A stretch of DNA of 64,000 nucleotides, from the NCBI RefSeq assembly GCF_013822155.1, contig NZ_PNJW01000008.1, positions 18,270-82,269 of the forward strand, given 5' to 3'. The position numbers were made by a program, and so were the translations under genes. This document shows positions 44,637 to 54,504 of the stretch, in pieces. A model generated the notes under the pieces. That model searched no databases. It had not been told where the DNA came from and saw only the letters and a program-made list of their open reading frames with translations. The DNA comes from Flavobacterium sp. (GTDB lineage: Bacteria; Bacteroidota; Bacteroidia; Flavobacteriales; Flavobacteriaceae). The stretch's first letter is position 1; every line of letters starts with the position of its first letter.

Positions 44637-45199
44637 TAGAATTTATAGTTTAATACTAACCCTAAATTTTGTTTTCTAGTGATGTCATTTATATTCATGT
44701 CAGGTCTTAAGGATAGATTCTCGTTGACATTAAATTGAATTAAATGGGCATCAACATTCGCGTCTATAATGTTTAATACATAAATACCTATTATAACCAT
44801 CAGTGAAATATCACGATTTCTTTGATAGGTACGCTGAGCATTAATCAATACATTATCAGAGTAAATGCCATAATATTTATCGTCTGTGTAGCCTTCTAAA
44901 CGTCTTTTATAAATATCTCTGAATTCATTATAATAGTTATTATTATCATTATAAAAATAATAACCAATAGCTAATCCACCATAAACAATGGGTATTTTCC
45001 AGTATTTTTTATTATAAGCTTGTCCTAAACCCGGCAGTATGGCAGAATAAAAGGCAGCTTTTGAAGGTGCCAAAGGGTCAATTGGTTTGTATTTTACCGT
45101 GTCTTGGGTTTGACCAAATTCTTCAATTTGAACTTGAGCATTAGCAAAAGTTGTCCCCAAAAGGAAAAAAGCAAAAAATATGATTCTTAAGCTATGCAC
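44636..45199 (-). CDS. DUF5683 domain-containing membrane protein
   Basis: 187 residues with a signal peptide (MHSLRIIFFAFFLLGTTFANAQ). The core PLAPSKAAFYSAILPGLGQAYNKKYWKIPIVYGGLAIGYYFY near 42-83 is the hallmark of DUF5683, with short hydrophobic stretches and later RTYQRNRDISLMVIIGIYVLNIIDANVDAHL. Its role is unknown. It is fused end-to-start with dapB and parB (one-base overlaps), in the conserved Bacteroidetes run parA-parB-DUF5683-dapB-lepB. Confidence 0.9.
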   Translation of the reverse strand: MHSLRIIFFAFFLLGTTFANAQVQIEEFGQTQDTVKYKPIDPLAPSKAAFYSAILPGLGQAYNKKYWKIPIVYGGLAIGYYFYNDNNNYYNEFRDIYKRRLEGYTDDKYYGIYSDNVLINAQRTYQRNRDISLMVIIGIYVLNIIDANVDAHLIQFNVNENLSLRPDMNINDITRKQNLGLVLNYKF

Positions 45200-46101
45200 T
45201 ATCCTTTTATTAAAGCTATAATGCGTTGAAAATCAGCTTCAGATTTGAATGGAATGGTGATTTTTCCTTTTCCTTTCGCATCAATTTTTATATCAACCTT
45301 TGTGCCTAACGTGGTTCCAATTTCCTTTTTATCCATTTCTGAAACGGAAAACGGTGGAATAGCTTTTATTGTCTTTCCTGATTTTGGTTTTAAACTTTCC
45401 TGATAATTTTTTACGACATTTTCAGTTTCCCGCACAGATAGATTTTGACTGATAATTTTATGATAGATATCTGATTGTATATCCTCATTTTCAATTGTAA
45501 TCAAAGCTCGACCATGTCCCATGGAAATAAAACCATCCCGAATACCGGTTTGTATAATTGGGTCTAATTTCAATAACCGCAAGTAATTTGCAATTGTCGA
45601 ACGTTTTTTTCCAACTTTATCGCTCATTTGCTCTTGTGTTAATTGAATTTCATCAATCAAACGTTGGTAGGACAAGGCAATTTCAATAGGGTCTAAATCA
45701 TGACGTTGAATATTTTCAACCAAAGCCATCACCAATGATTCATTATCATCGGCAATTCGAATATAGGAGGGGATGACCGTTAAACCGGCTATTTTTGCAG
45801 CCCGTAGTCTTCGTTCTCCTGAAATTAATTGGTACTTATTAAATTCTAGTTTTCTTACTGTAATAGGTTGAATTACGCCTAATTCTTTAATGGATGAAGC
45901 CAGCTCCTGAAGTGTTTCTTCATTAAAATTACTTCGTGGTTGAAACGGATTAATTTCAATTGCTTCTAATTCAAGTTCGATGATATTACCAACAACTTTG
46001 TCGGCATTTTTATCATTAACTGATTTAATATCGTTTTCAGGATCTTTTAATAAAGCGGATAATCCTCTTCCTAATGCTTGCTTTTTGATGGCTTGTGTCA
46101 T
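45199..46101 (-). CDS. parB: Chromosome partitioning protein ParB
   Basis: 300 residues. N-terminal KKQALGRGLSALL near 5, ParB/Srx domain with INPFQPRSNFNEETLQELASSI near 50-72 and SGERRLRAAKIAG near 94 (CTPase motif), VENIQRHDLDPIEIA near 132, HTH with LTQEQMSDKVGKKRSTIANYLRLL near 153 and MGHGRALI near 193. The C-terminal dimerisation part ends with IDAKGKGKITIPFKSE. It binds parS and spreads as a clamp to load SMC and guide the origin with ParA. I looked for a parS-like palindrome in the neighbouring gaps and did not see one. Confidence 0.97.
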   Translation of the reverse strand: MTQAIKKQALGRGLSALLKDPENDIKSVNDKNADKVVGNIIELELEAIEINPFQPRSNFNEETLQELASSIKELGVIQPITVRKLEFNKYQLISGERRLRAAKIAGLTVIPSYIRIADDNESLVMALVENIQRHDLDPIEIALSYQRLIDEIQLTQEQMSDKVGKKRSTIANYLRLLKLDPIIQTGIRDGFISMGHGRALITIENEDIQSDIYHKIISQNLSVRETENVVKNYQESLKPKSGKTIKAIPPFSVSEMDKKEIGTTLGTKVDIKIDAKGKGKITIPFKSEADFQRIIALIKG

Positions 46102-46107
46102 AAAATA

Positions 46108-46872
46108 CTAGCTATTTTTTTTTATAATCTCTTCTGCCAAACTTAAATAATTGTTTGCTCCTTTACTGGTTGCATCAAAATTAATGATGCTTTCCCCAAA
46201 ACTTGGAGCTTCACTTAATTTTACATTTCGTTGAATAATGGTTTTAAATACCATGTCATTGAAATGTTTTTGTACTTCTTCTACCACTTGATTTGATAAA
46301 CGCAAGCGGGAATCAAACATGGTTAATAATAATCCTTCAATATCTAAATCGGGATTGTGTAATCGTTGAATGCTTTTGATTGTATTTAATAATTTACCTA
46401 AACCTTCTAATGCAAAATATTCACATTGAATAGGAATAATTACACTATCAGCGGCAGTTAATGCGTTCAAGGTCAATAAGCCTAGGGAAGGAGCACAGTC
46501 AATTAAAATGTAATCATATTGGTCTTTTATCGATGCTAATGCTTCTTTCAGCATATATTCTCGATTCTCTTTGTCAACCAATTCAATCTCTATGGCAACT
46601 AAATCAATGTGAGCAGGAATAATATCTACATTCGGTGCTGAACATTTCATTATTGCCTCAGCAGCAGTATTACTGTGTTCTAAAACTTGATAGGAACCAA
46701 TGGCGACAGAATCAACGTCAATCCCCAATCCTGAACTTGCGTTTGCTTGAGGGTCAGCATCAATCAGTAATACTTTTTTTTCTAAAACACCTAAAGAAGC
46801 CGCTAAATTTACGGTAGTTGTAGTTTTTCCAACACCTCCTTTTTGGTTAGCAATTGCAATTATTTTACCCAT
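46108..46872 (-). CDS. parA: Chromosome partitioning ATPase ParA
   Basis: 254 residues. Deviant Walker A NQKGGVGKTTTTVNLAA at 9-25, Walker B DYILIDCAPSLGLLTLNAL near 118, and LSEAPSFGESI near 224. ParA binds DNA non-specifically as an ATP dimer and is stimulated by ParB. It is the first gene of the minus-strand unit parA, parB, DUF5683, dapB (gaps of 6, then overlaps). Confidence 0.97.
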   Translation of the reverse strand: MGKIIAIANQKGGVGKTTTTVNLAASLGVLEKKVLLIDADPQANASSGLGIDVDSVAIGSYQVLEHSNTAAEAIMKCSAPNVDIIPAHIDLVAIEIELVDKENREYMLKEALASIKDQYDYILIDCAPSLGLLTLNALTAADSVIIPIQCEYFALEGLGKLLNTIKSIQRLHNPDLDIEGLLLTMFDSRLRLSNQVVEEVQKHFNDMVFKTIIQRNVKLSEAPSFGESIINFDATSKGANNYLSLAEEIIKKNS

Positions 46873-47011
46873 TGATTTTATAAAATTTTGAGCCGTAAAA
46901 TTACGATTATTTATGGGTTTTTCAACTTCAAGTTGTTAACAAATGTTAATTGTTTTGTCCTTCAAATGATTAGCTTTTAAATCGAAAAACGGGATACAAA
47001 TTCTTATTGAA

Positions 47012-47893
47012 TTAACCGTTTTTCTTCGCTTTAATCATAGCTTCTAACATATCCCACATTTCTTCGGGAATAGCTTCTAAAAGATTAAATTGACCGGCAC
47101 CTTTTAACCATTCACCACCGTCAATGGTAATAACTTCACCATTTACGTAAGCCGAAAAATCAGATACTAAATAAGCCGCTAAATTGGCTAATTCCTGATG
47201 ATCGCCAACTCTTTTCAAAGGTACTTTTTTGGCCATATCAAATTTTTCGGCTAAATCGCCCGGTAATAAGCGGTCCCAAGCCCCTTTGGTTGGAAAAGGT
47301 CCGGGTGCAATAGCATTACTACGAATACCATATTTTGCCCATTCTACAGCCAAACTTCTGGTCATAGCCAAAACGCCCGCTTTTGCCGTTGCACTAGGTA
47401 CAACATAAGCAGAACCTGTCCATGCATAAGTTGTGACAATATTTAAAATTACAGAACTTTCCTGTTTGGTATCAATCCAATGTTTTCCAAAAGCCAAGGT
47501 GCAGTTTTTTGAACCTTTTAAAACGATGTCAATAATCGTATCAAAAGCATTGGCCGATAATCTTTCTGTTGGTGAGATGAAATTTCCGGCAGCATTATTC
47601 AGTAATACATCCGCTTTTCCAAATGTTTTTACTACTTCTTGTAACATTGCTTCCACTTGATCATAATGGCGAACATCACATTGCAAAGGCAAACAAATTC
47701 CTCCGGTTTGTGATTCTAATTCAGCAGCGGTTGTTGTTAACTTGTCTAAATCTCTGGAAGTTATGGCTACTTTTGCTCCTAATTCTAAGAAATATTTTGT
47801 CATCGCTTTTCCGAGTCCGCTACCGCCACCGGTTACAACAATTACTTTGCCTTCTAGGGCATTATCACGAAGCATTTTTGCAGAAAAATTCAT
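47012..47893 (-). CDS. Short-chain dehydrogenase/reductase (2,4-dienoyl-CoA reductase-like)
   Basis: 293 residues. Cofactor site VVTGGGSGLGKAMTKYF near 19-35, NNAAGNFISPTERLS near 99, and the active segment YVVPSATAKAGVLAMTRSLAVEWA near 167-190. The H/P-S-A-x-x-K-A-G-V pattern and the NAIAPGPFPTKGAWDRL loop resemble dienoyl-CoA or trans-enoyl-CoA reductases more than classical SDRs, which have Y-x-x-x-K. It probably acts on unsaturated acyl-CoA in beta-oxidation. It is preceded by a weaker TATCTTTA box and stands alone. Confidence 0.88.
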   Translation of the reverse strand: MNFSAKMLRDNALEGKVIVVTGGGSGLGKAMTKYFLELGAKVAITSRDLDKLTTTAAELESQTGGICLPLQCDVRHYDQVEAMLQEVVKTFGKADVLLNNAAGNFISPTERLSANAFDTIIDIVLKGSKNCTLAFGKHWIDTKQESSVILNIVTTYAWTGSAYVVPSATAKAGVLAMTRSLAVEWAKYGIRSNAIAPGPFPTKGAWDRLLPGDLAEKFDMAKKVPLKRVGDHQELANLAAYLVSDFSAYVNGEVITIDGGEWLKGAGQFNLLEAIPEEMWDMLEAMIKAKKNG

Positions 47894-47965
47894 AAATAGT
47901 TGGTTTTTTGTAAAGATATAAAATAGCTATAATTCTGAAAGTAATTTATAGTTTATGTAACGTTT

Positions 47966-49096
47966 TTATTTTAATTTAAGCAATCGTTCTGCTGCTTTTG
48001 TGAGTGTTTCATCATCTTTGGCAAAGCAAAAGCGAATGCGTTTTAAATCGGTATTATCACCGTAAAAAATAGATAGCGGAATGGTTGAAACACCAAATTC
48101 AGTTACTAATCGTTTGGTAAAATCCAAGTCAGATTCAGTTGAAATGCCTTTGTAAGAAGCAACTTGAAAATAAGTTCCTTCACAGGGTAATAATTCAAAA
48201 GAGGTTTCTTTCATTAAGTTTTGAAAAAAATCACGTTTTTGTTGGTATACTGTTTTGACTGAACTGATGTCGAAAATATCTAAATAATCACTTATGGCAG
48301 CTTGAGATAGACTGTTGACACTAAAAACTAAAAATTGATGTACTTTTTTTACTTCTTTCATCAAATGTTCAGGAGCAACGGCGTAACCAATTTTCCATCC
48401 AGTTAGGTGTAATGTTTTTCCAAAAGAAGAAGTAATAATTGCCCGATGACGCAGTTTTTCTCTTGTATTGACAGAAATGTGGTTGTTTTCAAAAGCTATG
48501 TATTCGTAAACTTCATCGGATAAAAGTAAAACATCAGGAAATTTTTCTAACAAATTTTCTAATTCAACAAACTCTTTTTCACACCACATTTTTCCGGAGG
48601 GATTGTGCGGATTATTTAAAATTAGAAGTTTAGTTTTAGGCGATAAATGATGAGCAATTTTCTCAAAATTTGGGGAATAATCCTCATTTAAAGAAACGCG
48701 AACCGGTTTGGCATTGCTTAATAAAATGGGGGTTTCATAACAATCATAACTTGGATCCAAAATCAATACTTCATCACCAGAATGAACTAAAGCTTGAATG
48801 GTTGCAAAAATAGCTTCTGTAGCTCCCGCAGTAATTAGCAGTTCCGTCAAAGGATTGATGACTCTTTGGTAGGATTGAGCGGTTAGTTTGGCAATTTTTT
48901 CCATCAAAGTCGGATAACCTGCCATTGGCGTGTATTGATGCACATCTGAACCTGCTAATCGTCTTGTAATCTCAGCCATTTTTTCATCAATCGGAAAATT
49001 TGGAAATCCTTGAGATAAATTTATGGCATTGAAATCTACTGCCATTTTAGACATGACAGTGAAAATGCTGGTTTGCAAGTGCGGAAGTTTAGACAT
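47966..49096 (-). CDS. PLP-dependent aminotransferase, methionine aminotransferase-like
   Basis: 376 residues, fold type I. INLSQGFPNFPID near 25, TAGATEAIFATIQALVHSGDEVL near 88, LLILNNPHNPSGKMW near 153 (Asn), LLSDEVYEYIAFEN near 190 (Asp, Tyr), SSFGKTLHLTGWKIGY near 224 (PLP Lys) and RIRFCFAKDDETL near the end (Arg). The pattern is that of the YbdL / kynurenine aminotransferase group, so methionine to its 2-oxo acid is the likely reaction. The exact substrate cannot be proved from sequence. Confidence 0.88.
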   Translation of the reverse strand: MSKLPHLQTSIFTVMSKMAVDFNAINLSQGFPNFPIDEKMAEITRRLAGSDVHQYTPMAGYPTLMEKIAKLTAQSYQRVINPLTELLITAGATEAIFATIQALVHSGDEVLILDPSYDCYETPILLSNAKPVRVSLNEDYSPNFEKIAHHLSPKTKLLILNNPHNPSGKMWCEKEFVELENLLEKFPDVLLLSDEVYEYIAFENNHISVNTREKLRHRAIITSSFGKTLHLTGWKIGYAVAPEHLMKEVKKVHQFLVFSVNSLSQAAISDYLDIFDISSVKTVYQQKRDFFQNLMKETSFELLPCEGTYFQVASYKGISTESDLDFTKRLVTEFGVSTIPLSIFYGDNTDLKRIRFCFAKDDETLTKAAERLLKLK

Positions 49097-49140
49097 ATTG
49101 TAAAAATAGAAATGTTTTAAAACTAATTGAGTTAAAAAGC

Positions 49141-49704
49141 TTATTTCTTAACAAAATTTCGTTTTAAAAGCGAATAGACCGCTGAATCCCAAAACTTGCC
49201 GTCCCAATATTCGTTTTCTAAAAAGTGGGCTTCTTTTACAAATCCATTTTTCTCTAAGACTTTTGCAGAAACATGATTTTCCGGGTCCACAACCGCTTCT
49301 ACTGAATGAAAATTTAGCACATTGAAACCATACTCTAAAATCATATTAATGGCTTCACTTACAATTCCTTGACCTTGGTATTCGGGCAACAACATATACC
49401 CAATTTCCGAACGGTAATTTTCGGTTTGAATGCGATAGTGACCAATAACACCCAGTAATTTTGGATTTCCTTTTACTGTAATTGCCCAATTGATACCGAT
49501 ATTGTTTTCAATTTTTTCGGTAATCATTCCAATATGTTCCAATGCCATTTCTGTAGACGTAACTAAGGGTCTCGGAATGAATTTCATCGTTTCCGGATTG
49601 CCACGAAGTTCCAATATTTCATTAACATCATCAGTTGAAACCGCTCGCAGTAACAAACGATTGGATTCTAGAATGGGGAATGGAGTAAAGGAGAGGGTGA
49701 GCAT
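49141..49704 (-). CDS. GNAT family N-acetyltransferase (RimJ/RimL-like)
   Basis: 187 residues. N-terminal ILESNRLLLRAVSTDDVNEILELRG near 10-34, beta strands WAITVKGNPKLLGVIGHYRI near 74, the acetyl-CoA loop YMLLPEYQGQGIVSEAI near 102 (Q/R-x-x-G-x-G/A) and VEAVVDPENHVSAKVLEKNGF near 136. It probably acetylates an alpha-amino group or a small molecule. It is separated from the neighbours by about 45-75 bases and lacks a specific partner. Confidence 0.88.
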   Translation of the reverse strand: MLTLSFTPFPILESNRLLLRAVSTDDVNEILELRGNPETMKFIPRPLVTSTEMALEHIGMITEKIENNIGINWAITVKGNPKLLGVIGHYRIQTENYRSEIGYMLLPEYQGQGIVSEAINMILEYGFNVLNFHSVEAVVDPENHVSAKVLEKNGFVKEAHFLENEYWDGKFWDSAVYSLLKRNFVKK

Positions 49705-49730
49705 TTTATTTTTTTTGTAAAGATAAAAAA

Positions 49731-49759
49731 AACACCAACCTCTCAGTCAGTGTTTTTCA
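49731..49759 (-). terminator. Terminator after the methylmalonyl-CoA mutase large subunit gene
   Basis: Read on the minus strand, AAAAACAC and GTGTTTTTTTT flank a loop of about 13 bases that can pair internally. It ends the mutase unit. Confidence 0.65.
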
Positions 49760-49777
49760 ATTATGTAATTTCAACTA

Positions 49778-51904
49778 TTAATCTTCCAGTAAAACCTCCA
49801 AAATACTAATCGCTGCTTCACTAATCTTAGTTCCGGGGCCAAAAACAGCAACTGCTCCAGCATCGAATAAAAATTGATAATCTTGATGAGGAATCACACC
49901 ACCCACAATGACCATAATGTCTTCACGACCGTATTTTTTAAGTTCTTCAATTACTTGTGGAACCAAGGTTTTGTGTCCGGCAGCCAGAGAGGAAACACCT
50001 AAAATGTGCACGTCGTTTTCAACGGCTTGTTTGGCTGCTTCGGCTGGCGTTTGAAATAACGGGCCAATGTCCACATCAAAACCAACATCAGCATAACCGG
50101 TGGCAACCACTTTTGCTCCGCGGTCATGACCGTCTTGTCCCATTTTCGCAATCATAATGCGGGGACGACGACCTTCTTTTTTTGCAAAGGCATCGGCTAA
50201 TTGTTTCGCTTTTTCGAAACTTACATCATTTTTAATTTCTTTACTATACACGCCACTAAATGTTCTGATTTGTGCTTTATATCTGCTGAAAACTTCTTCT
50301 AAGGCATCACTGATTTCACCCAAAGTAGCTCTGTTTCTAGCAGCTTCAACGGCTAAAGTTAATAAATTTTCAGTTCCTGTTTTTGCCGCTTCTGTCAATT
50401 TTGCTAAACAAACTTTTACTTGTTCATTATTTCGACTCGCTTTTATTCGGTTTAAACTTTCAATTTGTTGTTTTCGAACCATTTGATTATCAACATCCAA
50501 AATCATCAACGGATCTTCTTTCTCCAAACGGTATTTGTTGACACCCACAATGATATCCTGACCACTGTCAATTCTGGCTTGCTTTCTGGCAGAGGCTTCT
50601 TCAATTCGCAATTTGGGAATTCCGGCTTCAATGGCTTTTGTCATACCGCCTAATTCTTCTACTTCTTCAATCAAAGCCCATGCTTTTTCAGCAATTTCAT
50701 TAGTTAAACTTTCTACATAATAACTTCCTGCCCAAGGGTCAACCGTTTTACAAATTTTAGTTTCTTCTTGTAAAAATATTTGTGTATTTCGAGCAATTCG
50801 AGCTGAAAAATCCGTTGGTAAAGCAATGGCTTCATCCAATGCATTGGTGTGTAAAGATTGTGTTCCTCCAAAGGCGGCTGCGGCTGCTTCAATACAAGTT
50901 CTGGCCACATTATTAAAAGGATCTTGCTCTGTTAAGCTCCAACCTGATGTTTGACAATGGGTTCGTAGAGCCAGTGATTTTTCGTCTTTTGGATTGAATT
51001 GTTTTAATAGTTTTGCCCATAACATTCTCCCTGCTCGCATTTTGGCAATTTCCATAAAGTGATTCATTCCAATTGCCCAGAAAAATGATAAGCGAGGAGC
51101 AAAAGTGTCAATATCCATTCCGGCAGCTAAACCGGTTCGAATGTATTCTAAACCATCGGCTAGGGTATAAGCTAATTCAATATCTGCAGTGGCTCCGGCT
51201 TCCTGCATGTGATAACCGGAAATCGAAATTGAATTGAATTTAGGCATATTTTTGCTGGTATATTCAAAAATATCCGCAATAATTTTCATGGAAGGAGTAG
51301 GTGGATAGATATATGTATTTCTAACCATAAACTCTTTCAAAATATCATTTTGAATGGTTCCTGAAAGTAAATTCGGAGCAACACCTTGTTCTTCGGCTGC
51401 TACAATATAAAAAGCCATGATTGGTAAAACTGCTCCGTTCATAGTCATTGAAACCGACATTTCGCCAAGGGGAATTTGGTCAAATAATACTTTCATATCT
51501 TCTACCGAATCAATGGCCACTCCCGCTTTTCCTACATCACCAACCACGCGTTCGTGATCAGAATCATAACCGCGGTGCGTTGCCAAATCAAATGCAACTG
51601 AAAGACCTTTTTGACCAGCAGCTAGATTTCTACGGTAAAAAGCATTACTTTCTTCCGCTGTAGAAAATCCGGCATATTGACGAACTGTCCAAGGACGACG
51701 GACATACATCGTGGCATAAGGACCTCTAAGATTTGGTGCAAATCCGGCAGCAAAACCTAAATGTTCTAATTTTTCAACGTCAGATTTATGATAAGATTGT
51801 TTTAATTCAATGTGTTCAGCTGTGCTGAAAGGGACAACAGAACTAGTATCAGCTTTTTTTACTGCACTTTTCAAGGTTAACTGTTGTATGTTTTTTCGTT
51901 TCAT
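49778..51904 (-). CDS. scpA: Methylmalonyl-CoA mutase large (catalytic) subunit
   Basis: 708 residues. Barrel with [31 protein letters not shown] near 60-90, [17 protein letters not shown] near 148, [27 protein letters not shown] near 230 and [18 protein letters not shown] near 325. The B12 domain after about 575 has the base-off motif [25 protein letters not shown] (D-x-H-x-x-G) and a late [17 protein letters not shown]. It interconverts succinyl-CoA and (R)-methylmalonyl-CoA, linking propionate, odd-chain fats and branched amino acids to the TCA cycle. The small subunit gene lies 40 bases upstream. Confidence 0.97.
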   Translation of the reverse strand: MKRKNIQQLTLKSAVKKADTSSVVPFSTAEHIELKQSYHKSDVEKLEHLGFAAGFAPNLRGPYATMYVRRPWTVRQYAGFSTAEESNAFYRRNLAAGQKGLSVAFDLATHRGYDSDHERVVGDVGKAGVAIDSVEDMKVLFDQIPLGEMSVSMTMNGAVLPIMAFYIVAAEEQGVAPNLLSGTIQNDILKEFMVRNTYIYPPTPSMKIIADIFEYTSKNMPKFNSISISGYHMQEAGATADIELAYTLADGLEYIRTGLAAGMDIDTFAPRLSFFWAIGMNHFMEIAKMRAGRMLWAKLLKQFNPKDEKSLALRTHCQTSGWSLTEQDPFNNVARTCIEAAAAAFGGTQSLHTNALDEAIALPTDFSARIARNTQIFLQEETKICKTVDPWAGSYYVESLTNEIAEKAWALIEEVEELGGMTKAIEAGIPKLRIEEASARKQARIDSGQDIIVGVNKYRLEKEDPLMILDVDNQMVRKQQIESLNRIKASRNNEQVKVCLAKLTEAAKTGTENLLTLAVEAARNRATLGEISDALEEVFSRYKAQIRTFSGVYSKEIKNDVSFEKAKQLADAFAKKEGRRPRIMIAKMGQDGHDRGAKVVATGYADVGFDVDIGPLFQTPAEAAKQAVENDVHILGVSSLAAGHKTLVPQVIEELKKYGREDIMVIVGGVIPHQDYQFLFDAGAVAVFGPGTKISEAAISILEVLLED

Positions 51905-51944
51905 TTTATAAATTCTATTGAAACCGTTTTGTTAATTTATCTAA

Positions 51945-53300
51945 TTATGCTTCTAAGGATAATCGTTCTTGTTCTGTTTTTTCGGCTAAACGTTTTTCAA
52001 TAATTGGCGTTATCAACGTTTTTCGGGCGTTCGTTTTTACAAAAGGAAAAAGTTCTAATTCTTTTGCCATTTTATCATTTTTGTTTGGATATTTATTGGT
52101 TCCCAACAAAACTTCTTTTCCGGAATCAAATAAGTCTTGTTCTTTTTGAGCACTTTCATTGATTTTACGTTGAATTGTTCCTTCTATTAATTGCGTAATT
52201 AATCCGCCGTTTGCTTCAATATCTTTAAATAATTCCAAAGCTTTTTCAGCTAATTGCTCGGTTAATGATTCAATATAATAGGCACCGTCTGCAGGGTTGT
52301 GCACTTGATTGAAATAACTTTCATGCTTTAAAACCAATAATTGGTTTCTGGAAATTCTATCCCCGAATTCATTGTCTTTGTGATAAAGTGCATCATAAGC
52401 CAAATTAGAAATTCCGTCTGCACCTCCCAAAATAGCACTCATACATTCTGTAGTAGTACGAAGCATATTCACATTATAATCGAATAAAGTTTTGTTGCGT
52501 TTGGTGGGAGTAACAATGATATGACAATCAAAGGTATAGTCATATTCTTTTGCTAACGAATCAAAAAGTAATCGCAAGGCACGTAATTTTGCTATTTCGA
52601 AAAAATAATTGGTTCCAACAGAAACTTCAAAAGTTATTGGAGTTGAAATACTATCAATTCGATTGAAATATTCATTCACATGAGCCATGGCATAAGCCAA
52701 TTGTTGAATGATATTTGCTCCTGCATTTTGATATAAATCAATTTTACAACTTAGGAATGGAAAATTTAACGATGCTACAGATTGCAGTTGGTTGAAATCT
52801 TTTTCTAATGATTCAAACCAATTTCCGTCCTTCGCTAATTGCCCTATAGTATCTTGTAAAACAATGATTTTGTAGTTATTTTGAGAGGCAAAAGATGCGG
52901 ATTTCTTGATAAAATCAGCCGAAAGAAATAACACGTTAAAATAATAGATGATGTTTTCCTTCGGAAGATTTTTCATCAGTTTTTCTAAAGAAACAGTATC
53001 AGATTCAAGCGTAAACCGAATTGATTCTGCTCCTCTATTAATCGTTTCTGCTGCTCTTTCATTAGACTTTGAAATATCATAAACATAAATGTTTTGAATA
53101 ATTTTAAATCCGTTTGAAATTGGTGATTCGAATTTTAACTGATTTTCATCGGCGTGGTAAAAAGGTTTTACTTTAATACCTTCCGGACTTTCCCAAACTA
53201 AAGTTTCGTTATAATCAGCCCCTTTGAGTTCGTACTGAATTTGCTGTTTCCATTGTTTGGATGAAACAGATTCAAATTCGTTGAATAGATGCTTAGACAT
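51945..53300 (-). CDS. mutA: Methylmalonyl-CoA mutase small subunit
   Basis: 451 residues, shorter than the large subunit. It aligns with the mutase barrel (QIQYELKGADYNETLVWESPEGIKVKPFYH near 20-50, FFEIAKLRALRLLFDS near 228, DALYHKDNEFGDRISRNQLLVLKHESYFNQVHNPADGAYY near 302). There is no B12-binding D-x-H-x-x-G domain at the C-terminus, as expected for the non-catalytic partner in bacterial heterodimers. It is followed by the catalytic subunit and preceded at 3 bases by the DivIC-like gene. Confidence 0.94.
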   Translation of the reverse strand: MSKHLFNEFESVSSKQWKQQIQYELKGADYNETLVWESPEGIKVKPFYHADENQLKFESPISNGFKIIQNIYVYDISKSNERAAETINRGAESIRFTLESDTVSLEKLMKNLPKENIIYYFNVLFLSADFIKKSASFASQNNYKIIVLQDTIGQLAKDGNWFESLEKDFNQLQSVASLNFPFLSCKIDLYQNAGANIIQQLAYAMAHVNEYFNRIDSISTPITFEVSVGTNYFFEIAKLRALRLLFDSLAKEYDYTFDCHIIVTPTKRNKTLFDYNVNMLRTTTECMSAILGGADGISNLAYDALYHKDNEFGDRISRNQLLVLKHESYFNQVHNPADGAYYIESLTEQLAEKALELFKDIEANGGLITQLIEGTIQRKINESAQKEQDLFDSGKEVLLGTNKYPNKNDKMAKELELFPFVKTNARKTLITPIIEKRLAEKTEQERLSLEA

Positions 53301-53303
53301 CGT

Positions 53304-53651
53304 TTATAGAGATTTATTGTTTTCTTCTTCTAACAAATCCTCTTCAAATTCGATGATATAAATATCTTCGCTGTCGCGTTTCATATAATACTTTTCGCGA
53401 GCATATTTTTCAATTTGATCAGGATTGTTTAATCGTTTAATATCAAGACAGTCTTTTTTAATTTCGTCTTGGTAGTATTTTTTATTGGTTTCAAGTTCAT
53501 CCAATTCTTTATTTAAAACGCGATGTTCAATGTAAGAATAGTTATCAAGGAAAAGCATCCAAACAGCGAAAAAAACAAGTACTAATACATATCGGTTTCC
53601 GACATATTTGAACCATGGGTGTTTTTCCTTATAGCGTTGGATAAAGTTCAT
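53304..53651 (-). CDS. Septum formation initiator family protein (FtsB/DivIC-like)
   Basis: 115 residues. One membrane helix at about 20-37 (YVLVLVFFAVWMLFLD) followed by a coiled coil (LDELETNKKYYQDEIKKDC) and the conserved IEKYAREKYYMKRDSEDIYII segment near 80-103. Such proteins join FtsL/FtsQ in the divisome. It lies 2 bases after udk and 3 before the mutase small subunit, so it is in the same transcript although functionally unrelated. Confidence 0.9.
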   Translation of the reverse strand: MNFIQRYKEKHPWFKYVGNRYVLVLVFFAVWMLFLDNYSYIEHRVLNKELDELETNKKYYQDEIKKDCLDIKRLNNPDQIEKYAREKYYMKRDSEDIYIIEFEEDLLEEENNKSL

Positions 53652-53653
53652 GT

Positions 53654-54262
53654 TTATAATATTCGTTGGTTAATTACGGCTCGAACTACATCGATGGCAA
53701 CTGTATTGTATTTGTCATTCGGAATTATAATATCTGCAAAGGCTTTGGTGGGTTCAATGAACTGTTCGTGCATTGGTTTTAACGTAGTTTGATAGCGATT
53801 TATAACCTCATTCATATCACGTCCCCGTTCTGCAATATCACGTTTTAATCTTCGAATTAGTCGTTCATCAGAATCGGCATGAACATATACTTTAATGTCG
53901 AACATATCACGAAGCTCTGGATTAGATAGGATTAAAATGCCTTCAACAATAATTACCTTTCTGGGATGAGTAATAATTGTGTCATCTGTTCGATTGTGTG
54001 TAACAAAAGAATAAACCGGTTGTTCAATTATATTACCCGCTTTAAGTTCTTTTAAATGGTTAACTAATAATTCGAAATCGATGGCTCTGGGATGATCAAA
54101 ATTAATTTTCGTTCGTTCTTCATAGCTTAAATTATGTGTTTCTTTGTAGTAGGAGTCTTGAGAAATTACTCCAACCTCGGTGTCAGGAAGTTCATTCATG
54201 ATTTGATGAACAACAGTTGTTTTTCCACTCCCGGTACCTCCTGCAATTCCAATAATCAGCAT
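53654..54262 (-). CDS. udk: Uridine kinase
   Basis: 202 residues. Walker A IGIAGGTGSGKTTVVHQI at 4-21, SQDSYYKETHNLSYEERTKINFDHPRAIDFELL near 38-70 (nucleoside-binding), VIIVEGILILSNPELRD near 102 and DSDERLIRRLKRDIAERGRDMNEVINRYQ near 130-158. It phosphorylates uridine and cytidine for salvage. It heads the minus-strand unit udk, divIC-like, mutA, scpA. Confidence 0.96.
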   Translation of the reverse strand: MLIIGIAGGTGSGKTTVVHQIMNELPDTEVGVISQDSYYKETHNLSYEERTKINFDHPRAIDFELLVNHLKELKAGNIIEQPVYSFVTHNRTDDTIITHPRKVIIVEGILILSNPELRDMFDIKVYVHADSDERLIRRLKRDIAERGRDMNEVINRYQTTLKPMHEQFIEPTKAFADIIIPNDKYNTVAIDVVRAVINQRIL

Positions 54263-54454
54263 AATTTATTTATTGTTTTATTCCCTACAAATTTAGGAAA
54301 ATTTAACTACTTAGAATTAGTAATGCAAATCTTTTTTAAAGGAGTTACTAACGAAAACGTTTTAAAAAATGAGATTATTTAAAAAACAGGATTGAATTTT
54401 AAGAAATGTGAAATGGAAGGAAATAAATTCTTTTTCAAAGGAAAATTTACAAAT

Positions 54455-54478
54455 AAAAAATCCCGAACATGTCAGGAT
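54455..54478 (-). terminator. Terminator after trxB
   Basis: Read on the minus strand, ATCCTGA-CATGT-TCGGGAT followed by a T run, 27 bases past the trxB stop. The stem has 7 pairs including one T-G. Confidence 0.75.
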
Positions 54479-54504
54479 AATTTTATTCATTTGGTTTGGT
54501 GTAA

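Noticed and set aside
46873-47011. Possible parS site beside parA/parB
   Set aside because: I looked for a TGTTnCACGTGnAACA-like palindrome in the gap and saw none; parS sites often lie elsewhere near the origin.
50157-50486. 109-residue plus-strand ORF within the mutase gene
   Set aside because: An antisense shadow of the methylmalonyl-CoA mutase large subunit, whose frame is fully conserved.
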